Shown here: positions 40,709 to 49,959 of the stretch, in pieces | How positions within the stretch are numbered: position 1 is the first letter of the stretch | Layout of the letters: each line of letters opens with the position of its first letter | Assembly (NCBI RefSeq): GCF_009674625.1 | Contig: NZ_WKJQ01000001.1 | Location: 1,116,001-1,180,000 of the forward strand | Origin: Haloferax marinum | Lineage (GTDB): Archaea; Halobacteriota; Halobacteria; Halobacteriales; Haloferacaceae | DNA length: 64,000 nt | Direction of reading: 5' to 3' | Translations under genes and position numbers: made by a program | Notes under the pieces: model-generated | Database searches by the model: none | What the model was told of the DNA's origin: nothing | Seen by the model: the letters and a program-made list of their open reading frames with translations, nothing else

Positions 40709-42313
40709 TTAGTCGTCGCTGCTCACGTTTCTCGTGGACGCGTTCGACGAGGTCGGTTTCGCCGAGAGGTCTTTACGCCGAGCGTCCAGTTCGGAAAAGC
40801 CGTAGACCAGGCCGACGAGCGTGAGAATCCCGACCGGAAGCAACACGAGTGGACTGACGTTCGTTGCACCGTACAGTAAGTAGACCACGATGGTTGCGAG
40901 GAGGACGGTGAACGCGTAGTACATCTGTGTCCGAACGTGGTCGATGTGGTCCGCCCCTGCGAACGTCGACGCGAGGACGGTCGTGTCCGAAATCGGCGAA
41001 CAGTTGTCACCGAAGATGGCACCGCTGAACATGGCACCGATAGCGACGGCGATGAAGCTCGGGTCGTTGCCACCAATCGTCCACGCCAATGGGATGACGA
41101 TGGGCGTCATGATGGACATCGTCCCCCACGACGTCCCGATCGCGAAGGAGATGAACGCCGAGGTGACGAAGACGACGACAGGAACCATCGTGGGCGAGAC
41201 GACACCCGTCGCGTACTGCGTGACGTACGCCCCGGTCCCCAACGCACTCGCGACGGCACCGATAGACCACGCCAACACCAGGATACTGACCGCCGGGAGC
41301 ATCGTCCCGAATCCGTCGAGAATCGTCTCCATCGCCTGGCCGAGCGACATGATGTCCTCACTCACCCCGACGACGACGGCCATCGTGACCATCGCGAACG
41401 ACCCCCAGACGAGCGCTGTCGCGACGTCGGTGCTGCTGACCATCTCGACGAGTGTCCGGTCAGGTGCGTAGCCCATCGTCACCGCCCCACCGATGACCAC
41501 GGAGACGAGCGCGACGACCGGGAGGAAGAACACTCGAAGTGGGGCAGTATCAGAGAGCGGTTCACCTAGTTCGTCCTTGATGTTCTGGAGCGGTTGGGCG
41601 TCCTCACGGATGACGTTCCCCGTCCGCTGGGCGCGTGCCTCGGCGTCGAGCATCTCGCCGAAGTCCCGTTGCGTGACGACGATGATACCGACCATCGCCA
41701 CCGCGAGAATCGCGTACACGTTGAACGGGATGCTCTGGATGAACGTCGCGGCAGCAGAAGGCGTCTCCGCCTGGATACCGAGTTCTTCGTACTGGTTGGC
41801 GATAAGGCCGATTTCGAAGGCGACCCAACTCGAGATGCCGATAGTCGCGACCGGTGCGGCGGTCGAGTCGAGCAGATACGCCAACTTCTCGCGCGACATC
41901 TTCAACTCGTCGGCGAGGTTCTTCATCGAACTCCCGACGATAGCGTTGTTCGCGTAGTCGTCGAAGTTCCACAGGATGCCGAGTAACCACGTCGCGATAC
42001 CGATCTTCCTGTGTGAGTCGATTCGTTTCGTCGCGAAGTTGGTGATAGCGACAGCACCCCCTAACCGCCAGATGAGTGCGATTCCGGCCCCAATCTGGAG
42101 CGTGAATACCAGAATCTTCGCGTTGAACGTACTTCCACCGATGGAAGAGACGATCCAGTCGTACAACTGTGCGACACCGGTACCACCAGTGTAGATGACT
42201 CCACCGACCCAGACGCCGAGGAAGAGTGACAACATCGCCCTGCGGGTTGCAACCGCCAGCACGATCGCCAACAGTGGTGGTACGAGCGACAGTACGCCGA
42301 ATTCTGACGCCAT
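40709..42313 (-). CDS. Na+/H+ antiporter, NhaC family
   Basis: 534 residues with about twelve helices. NhaC-type features are NFDDYANNAIVGSSMKNLADELKMSREKLAYLLDSTAAPVATIGISSWVAFEIG and SFAIGTSWGTMSIMTPIVIPLAW, plus FGDNCSPISDTTVLASTFAGADHIDHVRTQ. It should exchange Na+ for H+ across the membrane. A TATATAT-type box (42340-42347) is 27-34 bases upstream. The gene sits between two copies of the AEC 3' end, suggesting insertion. Confidence 0.95.
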   Translation of the reverse strand: MASEFGVLSLVPPLLAIVLAVATRRAMLSLFLGVWVGGVIYTGGTGVAQLYDWIVSSIGGSTFNAKILVFTLQIGAGIALIWRLGGAVAITNFATKRIDSHRKIGIATWLLGILWNFDDYANNAIVGSSMKNLADELKMSREKLAYLLDSTAAPVATIGISSWVAFEIGLIANQYEELGIQAETPSAAATFIQSIPFNVYAILAVAMVGIIVVTQRDFGEMLDAEARAQRTGNVIREDAQPLQNIKDELGEPLSDTAPLRVFFLPVVALVSVVIGGAVTMGYAPDRTLVEMVSSTDVATALVWGSFAMVTMAVVVGVSEDIMSLGQAMETILDGFGTMLPAVSILVLAWSIGAVASALGTGAYVTQYATGVVSPTMVPVVVFVTSAFISFAIGTSWGTMSIMTPIVIPLAWTIGGNDPSFIAVAIGAMFSGAIFGDNCSPISDTTVLASTFAGADHIDHVRTQMYYAFTVLLATIVVYLLYGATNVSPLVLLPVGILTLVGLVYGFSELDARRKDLSAKPTSSNASTRNVSSDD

Positions 42314-42339
42314 GCTAATTGGTTACATAGAACATTCAT

Positions 42340-42347
42340 TATATATC
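42340..42347 (-). promoter_or_regulatory. TATA box of the NhaC gene
   Basis: GATATATAATG on the minus strand, 27-34 bases before the ATG at 42313; the surrounding 25 bases are AT-rich. Confidence 0.6.
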
Positions 42348-42396
42348 TTATTGATTTTTCCCTGTCAGGATTTGTGGGGTTGACCGGTCAACACTG

Positions 42397-42453
42397 CTGG
42401 TCACCGGCAGTACGTCTGGTCACCGGCAGTACGTCTGGTCACCGGCAGTACGC
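42397..42453. repeat. Three tandem copies of 19 bp
   Basis: CTGGTCACCGGCAGTACGT is repeated at 42397, 42416 and 42435 (last base differs in copy 3). It lies directly before the AEC fragment, in a gap that otherwise has no gene. Confidence 0.9.
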
Positions 42454-42456
42454 CAC

Positions 42457-42548
42457 GAGTACGTGTCTGCGGCCGTCTTCGTGACGACGCTTCTCTCGTC
42501 CCAGTGGACTCAATTCTCATCTTCCTCCTCGACGCAGGCGTCGTCTAG
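42457..42548 (+). pseudogene. Fragment of the AEC transporter 3' end
   Basis: This stretch repeats the last about 100 bases of the AEC gene at 40527-40630. It reads EYVSAAVFVTTLLS, then a one-base deletion shifts the frame, then ILIFLLDAGVV and a stop; the similarity extends past the stop into CACAGAGTCG. Differences are scattered, so the copy has diverged. It has no start and is not functional. Confidence 0.85.
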
Positions 42549-42611
42549 TCACAGAGTCGCCGAGAGACGGCGATTCGCCACGATTTTGTGCGTCCTCTCC
42601 GACTTTCGAGT

Positions 42612-43472
42612 ATGAAAATCGGATTTATCGGCGGCAGCGGTATCTACGAAGCACTCCCCCTCGCAAACACCCGTGAGGAACCGGTCGACACACCGTTCGG
42701 TGAACCCTCGACGACGCCAATCGTCGGCGAGTTCGGCGACACCGGGCGCGAAGTCGTCTTCCTGCCGCGACACGGCCCCGACCACCAGCACTCGCCGACG
42801 ACGCTCCCGTACCGTGCGAACATCTTCGCGCTCAAGAAACTGGGCGTCACCCACATCCTCGCCAGCAACGCCGTCGGCAGTCTGAAAGAAGACCTGCCAC
42901 CGCAGACGCTGGTCGTCCCGGACCAGATTTACGACCGCACGAAACACCGCCCACTGACGTTCTTCGACGAAGGGATGGTCGTCCACCAGCCGTTCGCGAT
43001 GCCGTACGACGAAGAACTCGTCTCTATTCTCGCCGAAGCGGCCGAAGAAGCGACCGACGCGAAAGTCCAAGAGGGCGGCACCTACGTCTGCATCGAAGGC
43101 CCGTCGTACTCGACGAAGGCCGAGAGCGAACACTACCGCGCACAGGGGTGGGACATCGTCGGCATGACCACCATCCCCGAGGCGAAACTCGCACGTGAGG
43201 CCGAGATCGCCTACGCGACCATCACCGGCGTCACCGACTACGACGTGTGGAAAGAAGACAGCGAAGTCACCCTCGACGAGGTGCTGAAGAACGCCGCCGC
43301 CAACGAGGAGTACATCAAAGAGACCGTCGAGGCCGCCATCCGAAAGATTCCCGACGGCCACGAGACGGACAGTCACTCCGCCCTCGAAGGCACCATCAAC
43401 ACGCCCGACGAAGCCATCCCCGCCGAGACGAAAGAGAAACTCGAACCGCTCATCGGAACGTACGTCGAGTGA
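42612..43472 (+). CDS. Methylthioadenosine phosphorylase-like (family 2 nucleoside phosphorylase)
   Basis: 286 residues from ATG 42612 (MKIGFIGGSGIYEALPL). Family motifs are GGSGIY, RHGPDHQHSP, YRANIFALKKLGVTHILASNAVGSL, VVPDQIYDRT, CIEGPSYSTKAE and GMTTIPEAKLAREAEIAYATITGVTDYDVW. MTAP splits 5'-methylthioadenosine to methylthioribose-1-phosphate and adenine. HGPDHQHSP differs from the usual HGRGHxxPP, a haloarchaeal variant. An equal-length purine nucleoside phosphorylase reading cannot be ruled out. Confidence 0.9.
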   Translation: MKIGFIGGSGIYEALPLANTREEPVDTPFGEPSTTPIVGEFGDTGREVVFLPRHGPDHQHSPTTLPYRANIFALKKLGVTHILASNAVGSLKEDLPPQTLVVPDQIYDRTKHRPLTFFDEGMVVHQPFAMPYDEELVSILAEAAEEATDAKVQEGGTYVCIEGPSYSTKAESEHYRAQGWDIVGMTTIPEAKLAREAEIAYATITGVTDYDVWKEDSEVTLDEVLKNAAANEEYIKETVEAAIRKIPDGHETDSHSALEGTINTPDEAIPAETKEKLEPLIGTYVE

Positions 43473-43637
43473 GCGACCGCCCGTCTCGAATTCGGACGAC
43501 TCGAGTGTACTCACCAGAGGGCGAATCGCCTTCGACGTATCTCTGAGCAGAGCGCGACAGAGACCGTACACCAGCTGTTTGCCAGATATCGGGTTTCGAG
43601 TAAACTTTCATAACCCTTCAACTCCGTTCTGTACGTC

Positions 43638-44012
43638 ATGAGTTCTACAGACAGAGTGAAAGTCAAAGACGTCATGTCCTCCCCGCTCGAGACGATCGCG
43701 AAAGATGCCACCGTGATGGAAGCCGCACAGCAGATGCGCGAAAAAGACATCAGCGCCCTGGTCGTCCGGACCACTCCCCGTGCAATCGTCAGCAGTACAG
43801 ACGTACTCGACGCCGTCGCCGACGGCAAAGACGTCTCGAAGTTATCGGTGACAGACGTGATGACCAGGGACGTCGAAACTGCCACTCCTGACCTCTACAT
43901 GGAGGAAGTCGCGGCGATGATGACCACCTACGGAATCAAACATCTCCCAGTCGTCGACGACGACTACGTCGGGATGATTTCCTCGACGGACGTCACGGCT
44001 CACCTGTCGTAA
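43638..44012 (+). CDS. Two-CBS-domain protein
   Basis: 124 residues. Two CBS repeats (VKDVMSSPLETIAKDATVMEAAQQMREKDISALVV and VTDVMTRDVETATPDLYMEEVAAMMTTYGIKHLPVVDDDYVGMISSTDV) form a Bateman module that binds adenine nucleotides and senses energy state. It is stand-alone, with no catalytic domain. TATA-like AACTTTCATAACC lies about 30 bases upstream. Confidence 0.92.
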   Translation: MSSTDRVKVKDVMSSPLETIAKDATVMEAAQQMREKDISALVVRTTPRAIVSSTDVLDAVADGKDVSKLSVTDVMTRDVETATPDLYMEEVAAMMTTYGIKHLPVVDDDYVGMISSTDVTAHLS

Positions 44013-44090
44013 ACACGTCGTACCCACCACAGTCGGCCGATAGAGCCGCGCCACTCGTAGCTATTTGAATTCTCGAAGCCTACTACTAGC

Positions 44091-44636
44091 ATGTCTGCAG
44101 AGTCACCCACCCAACTCACGCCGGAACCGACGGAACTCCCCACTCGTGGCGAGAACTTCTACCTCCACGCGCTATTGGGCGCTGTGGTCACCTTCTTCAC
44201 GGCCATCATCCCGTTTTCACCCGTCATCGGCGGGGCCGTTGCGGGCTATCTCCACGCCGAGGGAACAGACCGCGGGATACGGGTCGGAGCGGTGTCCGGT
44301 CTCATGGCGTCGCTCCCACTGGTTGCGATATTCCTCCTCCTGTTTACGGTCATGTCTATCGGGTCGCTCGTGACCGGTGAAGTCGCCGGCCCCGTGTTCG
44401 TCATCGCTATCGTCGGCATCACCTTCGTCCTGGGCGCGTTGTACACCGTCGGCCTCAGTGCGGCCGGTGGCTACCTCGGCGCATCGTACGCCGAATCGAA
44501 GGCCGAGAAACTGGCCGCAGAAGCCACGCACGCGACCCACGAGGACGAGCAATCCATCGAAACTGAACCTCTCGATAGCGACGAATCGATACCCAGCGAC
44601 GACGAATCCACGGCCACTTCCGACGAGGAGAATTAG
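44091..44636 (+). CDS. DUF5518-like four-helix membrane protein
   Basis: 181 residues. The N-terminus RGENFYLHALLGAVVTFFTAIIPFSPVIGGAVAGYLHAEGTDRGIRVGAVSGLMASLPL resembles the DUF5518 family. Helices lie at about 25-45, 63-90, 98-120 and 122-138. A charged, disordered acidic tail ends the protein. Function unknown. Confidence 0.82.
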   Translation: MSAESPTQLTPEPTELPTRGENFYLHALLGAVVTFFTAIIPFSPVIGGAVAGYLHAEGTDRGIRVGAVSGLMASLPLVAIFLLLFTVMSIGSLVTGEVAGPVFVIAIVGITFVLGALYTVGLSAAGGYLGASYAESKAEKLAAEATHATHEDEQSIETEPLDSDESIPSDDESTATSDEEN

Positions 44637-44735
44637 ACTCCTCGGGGATATCGCCACGCGACTGGAGGACGAGAGGCAGTGAAAGGAAGAGATGCAGTAA
44701 AGCGACGAGACGCAGCGAACGGACGAGACGGCGAG

Positions 44736-45731
44736 TCAGTCGTCTGCGACGGCTTCGACTTCTCGTTCGGTCTCGCGTGAGTCGTGTCCTTCGGCGTCGT
44801 CGAACGCCTCGGGGTTCCGAATCCAGAGGTCCCCGAACAGTTCGTCTTGCTGGAGGCGGACGATGCTCCGGTGTGCTAAGAACAGGAGCGCGAGATACGT
44901 CGTCATCACGGTGTCGGCGACGTGGCGAATCTCGGCGAACAGCACCTCGTCGCGGCCCTTCTCGTAATGGGTCGAAAGCACGTCACCGACTTCTTCGACG
45001 ATAGCTTCGATATCTTCGTTGTGGGCAGTTCCCGTCACGTCGTCTTCCGTCGGTTCACCGGCACCGCGCATGTCACCGGCGGCGTGATAGTCGAGCGTCT
45101 GTGTCCCGCGCGAAAAGCCACGGGGGGATTCAGACGTGTCGTACTGACGGCGGCGCTTCCACCACGACCCGCGTTCCGCCTCGCGGAGTTCGTGAACGAG
45201 TTCGTCCAGCGTCTCGGGCGACCCGCGGGCGTGTTTGCGGTCGAGTCGACGGTCCATCTCGTCTTCGAGCGCACTGATGGGGTCGAATCCAGACGCGTCG
45301 TCGCCAGGATGACCACCCTCGCCGCCGCCCTGCATGGCGAGTTCCCACGGTTCGAGTTCCTCTTCTTCGGGTTCGTCCGGTGCCAGCAGTTCGTCGGACT
45401 TCATCCGCAAGAGGACGCTCGCGTAGAACAGTGCCCGACCGGTGGTCCGGAGGTCCATCGCGTCGAGGCGTTCGAGGAACGCGTCCGTCACGTCGACGAT
45501 GTCGATGTCCCACGGGTCGATTTGTCCCTCTTTGGCGAGTTGGACGAGGAGTTCGACCGGCTCGACTTCGTCGTCGTCTGACTCCGAGACGTCGTCCGGA
45601 AGCACGTCGTCGACAGCGTCGTGTTGCTCGTCCGAATCGAGGTCGGAGTCACCCGAAAACGAGAACGTCTCGCTGTCGTCGGACTCGCCACGGTCCCGTG
45701 AGAGGTTCAGTTTCGGGATGTCGTCAGTCAT
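44736..45731 (-). CDS. scpA: Segregation and condensation protein ScpA
   Basis: 331 residues. The kleisin core is VEPVELLVQLAKEGQIDPWDIDIVDVTDAFLERLDAMDLRTTGRALFYASVLLRMKSDELL, with a C-terminal winged helix ending about EELFGDLW. A haloarchaeal insertion lies in between. ScpA bridges the SMC heads. The start overlaps the smc stop by eight bases; no ScpB gene follows. Confidence 0.93.
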   Translation of the reverse strand: MTDDIPKLNLSRDRGESDDSETFSFSGDSDLDSDEQHDAVDDVLPDDVSESDDDEVEPVELLVQLAKEGQIDPWDIDIVDVTDAFLERLDAMDLRTTGRALFYASVLLRMKSDELLAPDEPEEEELEPWELAMQGGGEGGHPGDDASGFDPISALEDEMDRRLDRKHARGSPETLDELVHELREAERGSWWKRRRQYDTSESPRGFSRGTQTLDYHAAGDMRGAGEPTEDDVTGTAHNEDIEAIVEEVGDVLSTHYEKGRDEVLFAEIRHVADTVMTTYLALLFLAHRSIVRLQQDELFGDLWIRNPEAFDDAEGHDSRETEREVEAVADD

Positions 45732-48700
45732 CCGCCGGAACCTCCGGTTCCGTCACTTCGTCGTCGCCGTCACCACCGCTGGTGTCGGTTCCACCGTCTT
45801 CGTCTCCGCCATCATCGCCGTCGTCGCCGTCGGTATCGACGCTCTCGTCGCTTGCCTCGCTTCCGCCGAACTGGATGCCGGTGACAGCGCTGACGTTGTC
45901 GCCTTGCATCGTCACACCGATTGCGCGCTCGGCGCGTTCGAGCAGGGCAGAGCGATGCGAGACGACGACGAACTGCGCGTCGCCCGCCAAGTCGTCGACC
46001 ATCTGGCCGACGCGTTCGGCGTTCGCGGCGTCGAGGAACGCGTCGACCTCGTCCAGTGCGTAGAACGGTGCGGGGTTGTGACGCTGGATGGCGAAGATGA
46101 ACGCGAGCGCCGTCAGCGACTTCTCGCCACCGGACATCGCGTCGAGTCGCTGAATCGGCTTGTCGCCGGGTTGAGCTTTCATCGTCAGGCCCTCTTCGAA
46201 CGGGTCTTCGGGGTTCTCCAGGTGGAGGTGGCCCGTCCCGTTCGAGAGTCGCTCGAAGATTTCGGTGAAGTTCTCCGCGATTGCGTCGAACGACTCCATG
46301 AACGTCTGCTTCTTCTGTGACTCGTACTGCTCGATACGCTCGCTGATGGCGTCACGTTCTTCGACGAGGATGTCACGCCGTTCCTGGAGGTCTTCGAGGT
46401 CCGCTTTCACGTCGTCGTACTCGTCGATAGCGAGCATGTTGACGGGTTCGAGCGCCTCCATCTCCTCGGTCAAGCGCTCGATTTCGGACTCGACCGTGCC
46501 GTGGTCTGGAATCTCGTCGGGGTCGTAGTCGCCGACTTGGGAGGCGAGTTCGTCTATCTCCCACTCTAGCCGGTCGGCGGCCGACTGCATACTCTCCAGT
46601 TTGGATTCGACCGCGTTCACCCGGTCTCTCTTCTCGTCGCGGGCCGACCGCGCCTCACGCACTTCCGTTTGGAGTTCGCTGCGGTCTTCTTTGAGGTCGA
46701 CTAGTTCCTCTTCGAGTTCTGCAACCGCGTCGCGTCTGTCTTCGAGGTCGCCTTCGCGGTCTTCTATCTTCGACTCGGCTTCCGCGATGGTTTCGCCCGC
46801 CTCTGCCTTGCGGTTCTGGGCGGCCTCGACCGTGTCGTGGAGGTCGTCCACTGCGTCTTCGGCGTACTGTTTCTCGAGTTGCACCTCGTTGAGACGGCCG
46901 TCGAGCGTCGACATCCGGTCTTCGAGTTCGTCGATATCGGCGCGAATCTCGTCGGCCTTCGCGGTGAGTTCGGGAATCTCCGAGTCCGCGAGTTCCTGTT
47001 CGATGTCCGCGATGTCGGCTTCGACCGCCGTAATCTGCTCGTCGAACTCGGCAATCTCGTCGTCGAGGGCCGACATCTGTTCGTCGACCGATTCACGTTC
47101 GGACTGGAGTTCGTCGAGGCGGTCGTTCAACCGGTCGATTTCGGCTTCTGCCGCGTCGATGTCTTCTTCTGCGTCTTCGATTTCACGCTCGATTGCGCGA
47201 ACACGGTCGGCGGCGTCAGAGGCTCGTCCACGGGCGTCTTCCAGGTCGTCGTCGATGTCGCGAATCTCGCCGTTGAGCGAGCGACGGCGGTCTTCGAGTT
47301 TCGTAATCTCCTTGGCGATGCGTTCGAGACGGCCTTCGCCCGACTTCGAGAAGGAGTACCGAGAGCCACCGCCGGACCCCCCGGTCATCGCACCGGAGCG
47401 TTCGACCAGGTCACCGTCGAGGGTGACCATACGGTAGTCGCCCATGAGGGCGCGAGCGGTCTGCATGTCTTCGACGACGAGCGTCGACCCGAGGACGTAC
47501 GAGAAGATGGATTCGTACTGGGAGTCGTAGTCGACGAGGTTGCGTGCGAAGTCCACGACACCAGAGTGATTTGGCTTGCGCGGCAGGCCACGGTTGTCCA
47601 TCTTCGTGATGGGCAGGAACGTCGCCCGACCCGCGTTCCGGGACTTCAGGTGGTCGATACAGGACGACCCGACGCCGTCGTCGTCGACGACCACGTTTGC
47701 GAGACGGCCACCGGCGGCCGTCTCACAGGCTTTGGCGTACTCGCCATCGACCGACCCGAGTTGGCCGACTGCGCCGTGGACGCCCGAGAGACCGGCGTTG
47801 AGGATGGTCGTGACCGCCCGTGGCCACGAGTTGTCACCGTCAGACCCAGCACGTGCTTCGAGACGGGCGTACTCGCTTTGCTTGGTCTGGAGTTCGTCGT
47901 TGACCTCCGAGAGGTCGTCTTTCAACTCGGCCTTCTCGGCTTGCAGGTCTTCGATGATTCCGTCTATCTTCGCTTTGTTCTTCTCGGCGGTGTCGAGTTC
48001 GCTGTGCAGGTCAGAGAGCGTCGCCTTCAGTTCGGGAATCCGGTCGTGGGCGGCCTCGATATCTGCTTGCGTCTCAGAGATTTCGTTCGAGCGCCGGCGA
48101 GCGTCGTCGAGGAGTCGGTCTTTCGCCCGCTGGCGGTCGTTCTTCTCGTCTTTGAGTTCGTCGAGCGCCTCTTTTTTCTCCGTGAGTTCGGATTTCAGTT
48201 CGTCGAACTCGGTGTCGACCGAGTCGATTTCGGCCTGCACTTCGGAGAGTTCGACCTGCTTGGACTGAATGTCGCTTTTGACCGACGCCTTCTCGACTTT
48301 GATTTCGCGGATGTCGCCGGAGAGGTCGTCTATCTTCTCTTGTTTGCGGTCGATGTCGACGAACGCCTTTCGTCGCTCCGCTTCGGCGTCGTCGCGTTTC
48401 TCCTCGGCCGCTTCGATGGAGTTCTCGAGGCGTGCGATGTCGCCTTTTATCTCCTCCATCTCGGATTTGATGCGGAGTTGTTCGTCCTCGCCCTTGCGTT
48501 CGATTTCGTGGGTGAGGTCTTCGAGGTCCTCTTCGAGACGGGTGACTTTCCCCTGTTTCTCGTCGAGTTCGGCCTGGAGGGTTTCGAGTTTGGATTCGGT
48601 CGACTCGATACGAGATTCTGTGCGCGATAAGTCGTCGCGTTTGTCCTCGAGTTCCGCCGCCTTCAGGTACCCTTCGTACTCTTCTTTCTCGTCGCGGAGG

Positions 48701-49416
48701 TTCTTGTACTGGAGCGCAGTCTCTCGTTCGTCCGCGAGTTGGTCGAGACGTGTCTCCTTTTCTCCGATTCGAAGGTCGGCCTCGTCGACGCGCTCTTCGA
48801 CCGCCTCTAACTCCTCGTAGGCGGCGTCTTTCTTCGCGTCGAACTCCGCGACGCCGGCGATCTCGTCGATGATGCCCCGGCGCTGATAGGGCGTCATGTT
48901 GATAATCTCGGTCACGTCGCCCTGCATGACGACGTTGTAGCCCTCCGGCGTGATACCGGCCTGCGCCAGCAGGTCTTTGATGTCCGAGAGGTTGACCGAG
49001 CGCTCGTTGAGGTAGTAGTACGAGTAGTAGTTGTCCGGCGTCTCCTTGACGCGGCGCTTGATGGTGATTTCGTCGACGTTGCCGACGTTGTCTGTGCCGG
49101 CGGCGTTGACGACCTGCGAGCGGTCGAGCGTCCCCTCGGAGTTGTCGAGGACGACGGTGACACTGGCTTCTTTCGGCTGTTTCGCCGCCTCGTCACTCCC
49201 GTCGGCGTGACCGGGGTTGTAGATGAGGTCTGTTAGCTTCTCGGCGCGAATCCCGCGGGTACGGGCGAGGCCGAGGGCGAACAGGACGCCATCGATGATG
49301 TTCGACTTCCCGGAACCGTTCGGGCCCGTAACGACCGTGAAATCCTCGTAGAAGGGGATACGGGTCGGCCGCCCGAAGCTCTTGAAACCGTCAAGGACGA
49401 GCTCTTTGATGTGCAT
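45724..49416 (-). CDS. smc: Chromosome segregation protein SMC
   Basis: 1230 residues. Walker A GPNGSGKSN lies at about 31-39, then coiled coil, and then a hinge at about 530-680 (around GAVGQLGSVDGEYAKACETAAGGRL). The return coil is followed by the signature LDAMSGGEKSLTALAFIFAIQRHNPAPFYALDEVDAFLDAANAERV (about 1090-1125), which includes the C-loop and Walker B. A long acidic tail (GDDGDDGGDEDGG and similar) follows. SMC organises chromosomes with ScpA. A hairpin (GCGGGC/GCCCGC) lies just upstream of the start. Confidence 0.97.
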   Translation of the reverse strand: MHIKELVLDGFKSFGRPTRIPFYEDFTVVTGPNGSGKSNIIDGVLFALGLARTRGIRAEKLTDLIYNPGHADGSDEAAKQPKEASVTVVLDNSEGTLDRSQVVNAAGTDNVGNVDEITIKRRVKETPDNYYSYYYLNERSVNLSDIKDLLAQAGITPEGYNVVMQGDVTEIINMTPYQRRGIIDEIAGVAEFDAKKDAAYEELEAVEERVDEADLRIGEKETRLDQLADERETALQYKNLRDEKEEYEGYLKAAELEDKRDDLSRTESRIESTESKLETLQAELDEKQGKVTRLEEDLEDLTHEIERKGEDEQLRIKSEMEEIKGDIARLENSIEAAEEKRDDAEAERRKAFVDIDRKQEKIDDLSGDIREIKVEKASVKSDIQSKQVELSEVQAEIDSVDTEFDELKSELTEKKEALDELKDEKNDRQRAKDRLLDDARRRSNEISETQADIEAAHDRIPELKATLSDLHSELDTAEKNKAKIDGIIEDLQAEKAELKDDLSEVNDELQTKQSEYARLEARAGSDGDNSWPRAVTTILNAGLSGVHGAVGQLGSVDGEYAKACETAAGGRLANVVVDDDGVGSSCIDHLKSRNAGRATFLPITKMDNRGLPRKPNHSGVVDFARNLVDYDSQYESIFSYVLGSTLVVEDMQTARALMGDYRMVTLDGDLVERSGAMTGGSGGGSRYSFSKSGEGRLERIAKEITKLEDRRRSLNGEIRDIDDDLEDARGRASDAADRVRAIEREIEDAEEDIDAAEAEIDRLNDRLDELQSERESVDEQMSALDDEIAEFDEQITAVEADIADIEQELADSEIPELTAKADEIRADIDELEDRMSTLDGRLNEVQLEKQYAEDAVDDLHDTVEAAQNRKAEAGETIAEAESKIEDREGDLEDRRDAVAELEEELVDLKEDRSELQTEVREARSARDEKRDRVNAVESKLESMQSAADRLEWEIDELASQVGDYDPDEIPDHGTVESEIERLTEEMEALEPVNMLAIDEYDDVKADLEDLQERRDILVEERDAISERIEQYESQKKQTFMESFDAIAENFTEIFERLSNGTGHLHLENPEDPFEEGLTMKAQPGDKPIQRLDAMSGGEKSLTALAFIFAIQRHNPAPFYALDEVDAFLDAANAERVGQMVDDLAGDAQFVVVSHRSALLERAERAIGVTMQGDNVSAVTGIQFGGSEASDESVDTDGDDGDDGGDEDGGTDTSGGDGDDEVTEPEVPADD

Positions 49417-49499
49417 GTGTTGGTGTTCACGCGGGCGACGCCCGCAAGGGAACGCGCCGCATGGACACGAGGGCGCGTTAACGTAGTCAGCGCGCCCGA

Positions 49500-49802
49500 T
49501 TACGCGACGATGATGTCGTCGTCGGGAGTCTGACTTTCTTCTTCGTCAGAAGCGTCGGCCTCATCCGGTTTAGTCTCATCGCCGTCGGCCGAGTCCGCCG
49601 CGGGGGCGTCCTCGGACGCGGTCTCTTCGGCAGGAGTCCAGTCGCCGCGTCGGCGTGCGGCGCGCGTCGGCACTTCCACGTCGTTGGCGTCTTCGAGTTG
49701 TCGAAGTCGCTCTTTGGATTCGACGAGTTCCTCGGTGAGTCCGTTCACCGCGGCCTGCAGCTCTGCAACTTTAGATTCGAGTTCCTCCACCCGATTACTC
49801 AT
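49500..49802 (-). CDS. Small coiled-coil protein with acidic tail, upstream of smc
   Basis: 100 residues from ATG 49802. Residues 3-35 (VEELESKVAELQAAVNGLTEELVESKERLRQLEDAND) form a leucine-rich coiled coil. A basic patch (TRAARRRGDW) and an acidic disordered tail ending DDDIIVA follow. The 83-base gap to smc on the same strand suggests one operon and a structural role with chromosomes, which is inference. The family (DUF7518-like) is uncharacterised. Confidence 0.78.
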   Translation of the reverse strand: MSNRVEELESKVAELQAAVNGLTEELVESKERLRQLEDANDVEVPTRAARRRGDWTPAEETASEDAPAADSADGDETKPDEADASDEEESQTPDDDIIVA

Positions 49803-49959
49803 GGGTACAATAGCCCCGCGCGTGAGACATAAATGTGCGTCAGACAATCACCGGAAATGTGATACGTGTGTGACGGGATACTGGCTGCTTCGGCCGCCTC
49901 GCGGGTCGAGTGGCAGTCGGGTCGGGGCCCGAACTCAGTCGCGGGACGAATCCACGGTG

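Noticed and set aside
42397-42453. Possible CRISPR or replication iterons
   Set aside because: Only three units with no spacers, and no Orc/Cdc6 gene or AT-rich unwinding element beside them.
46837-48630. Long plus-strand frame inside smc
   Set aside because: It lies wholly antisense to the SMC coiled coils; its composition is what the complement of Glu/Asp-rich codons gives.
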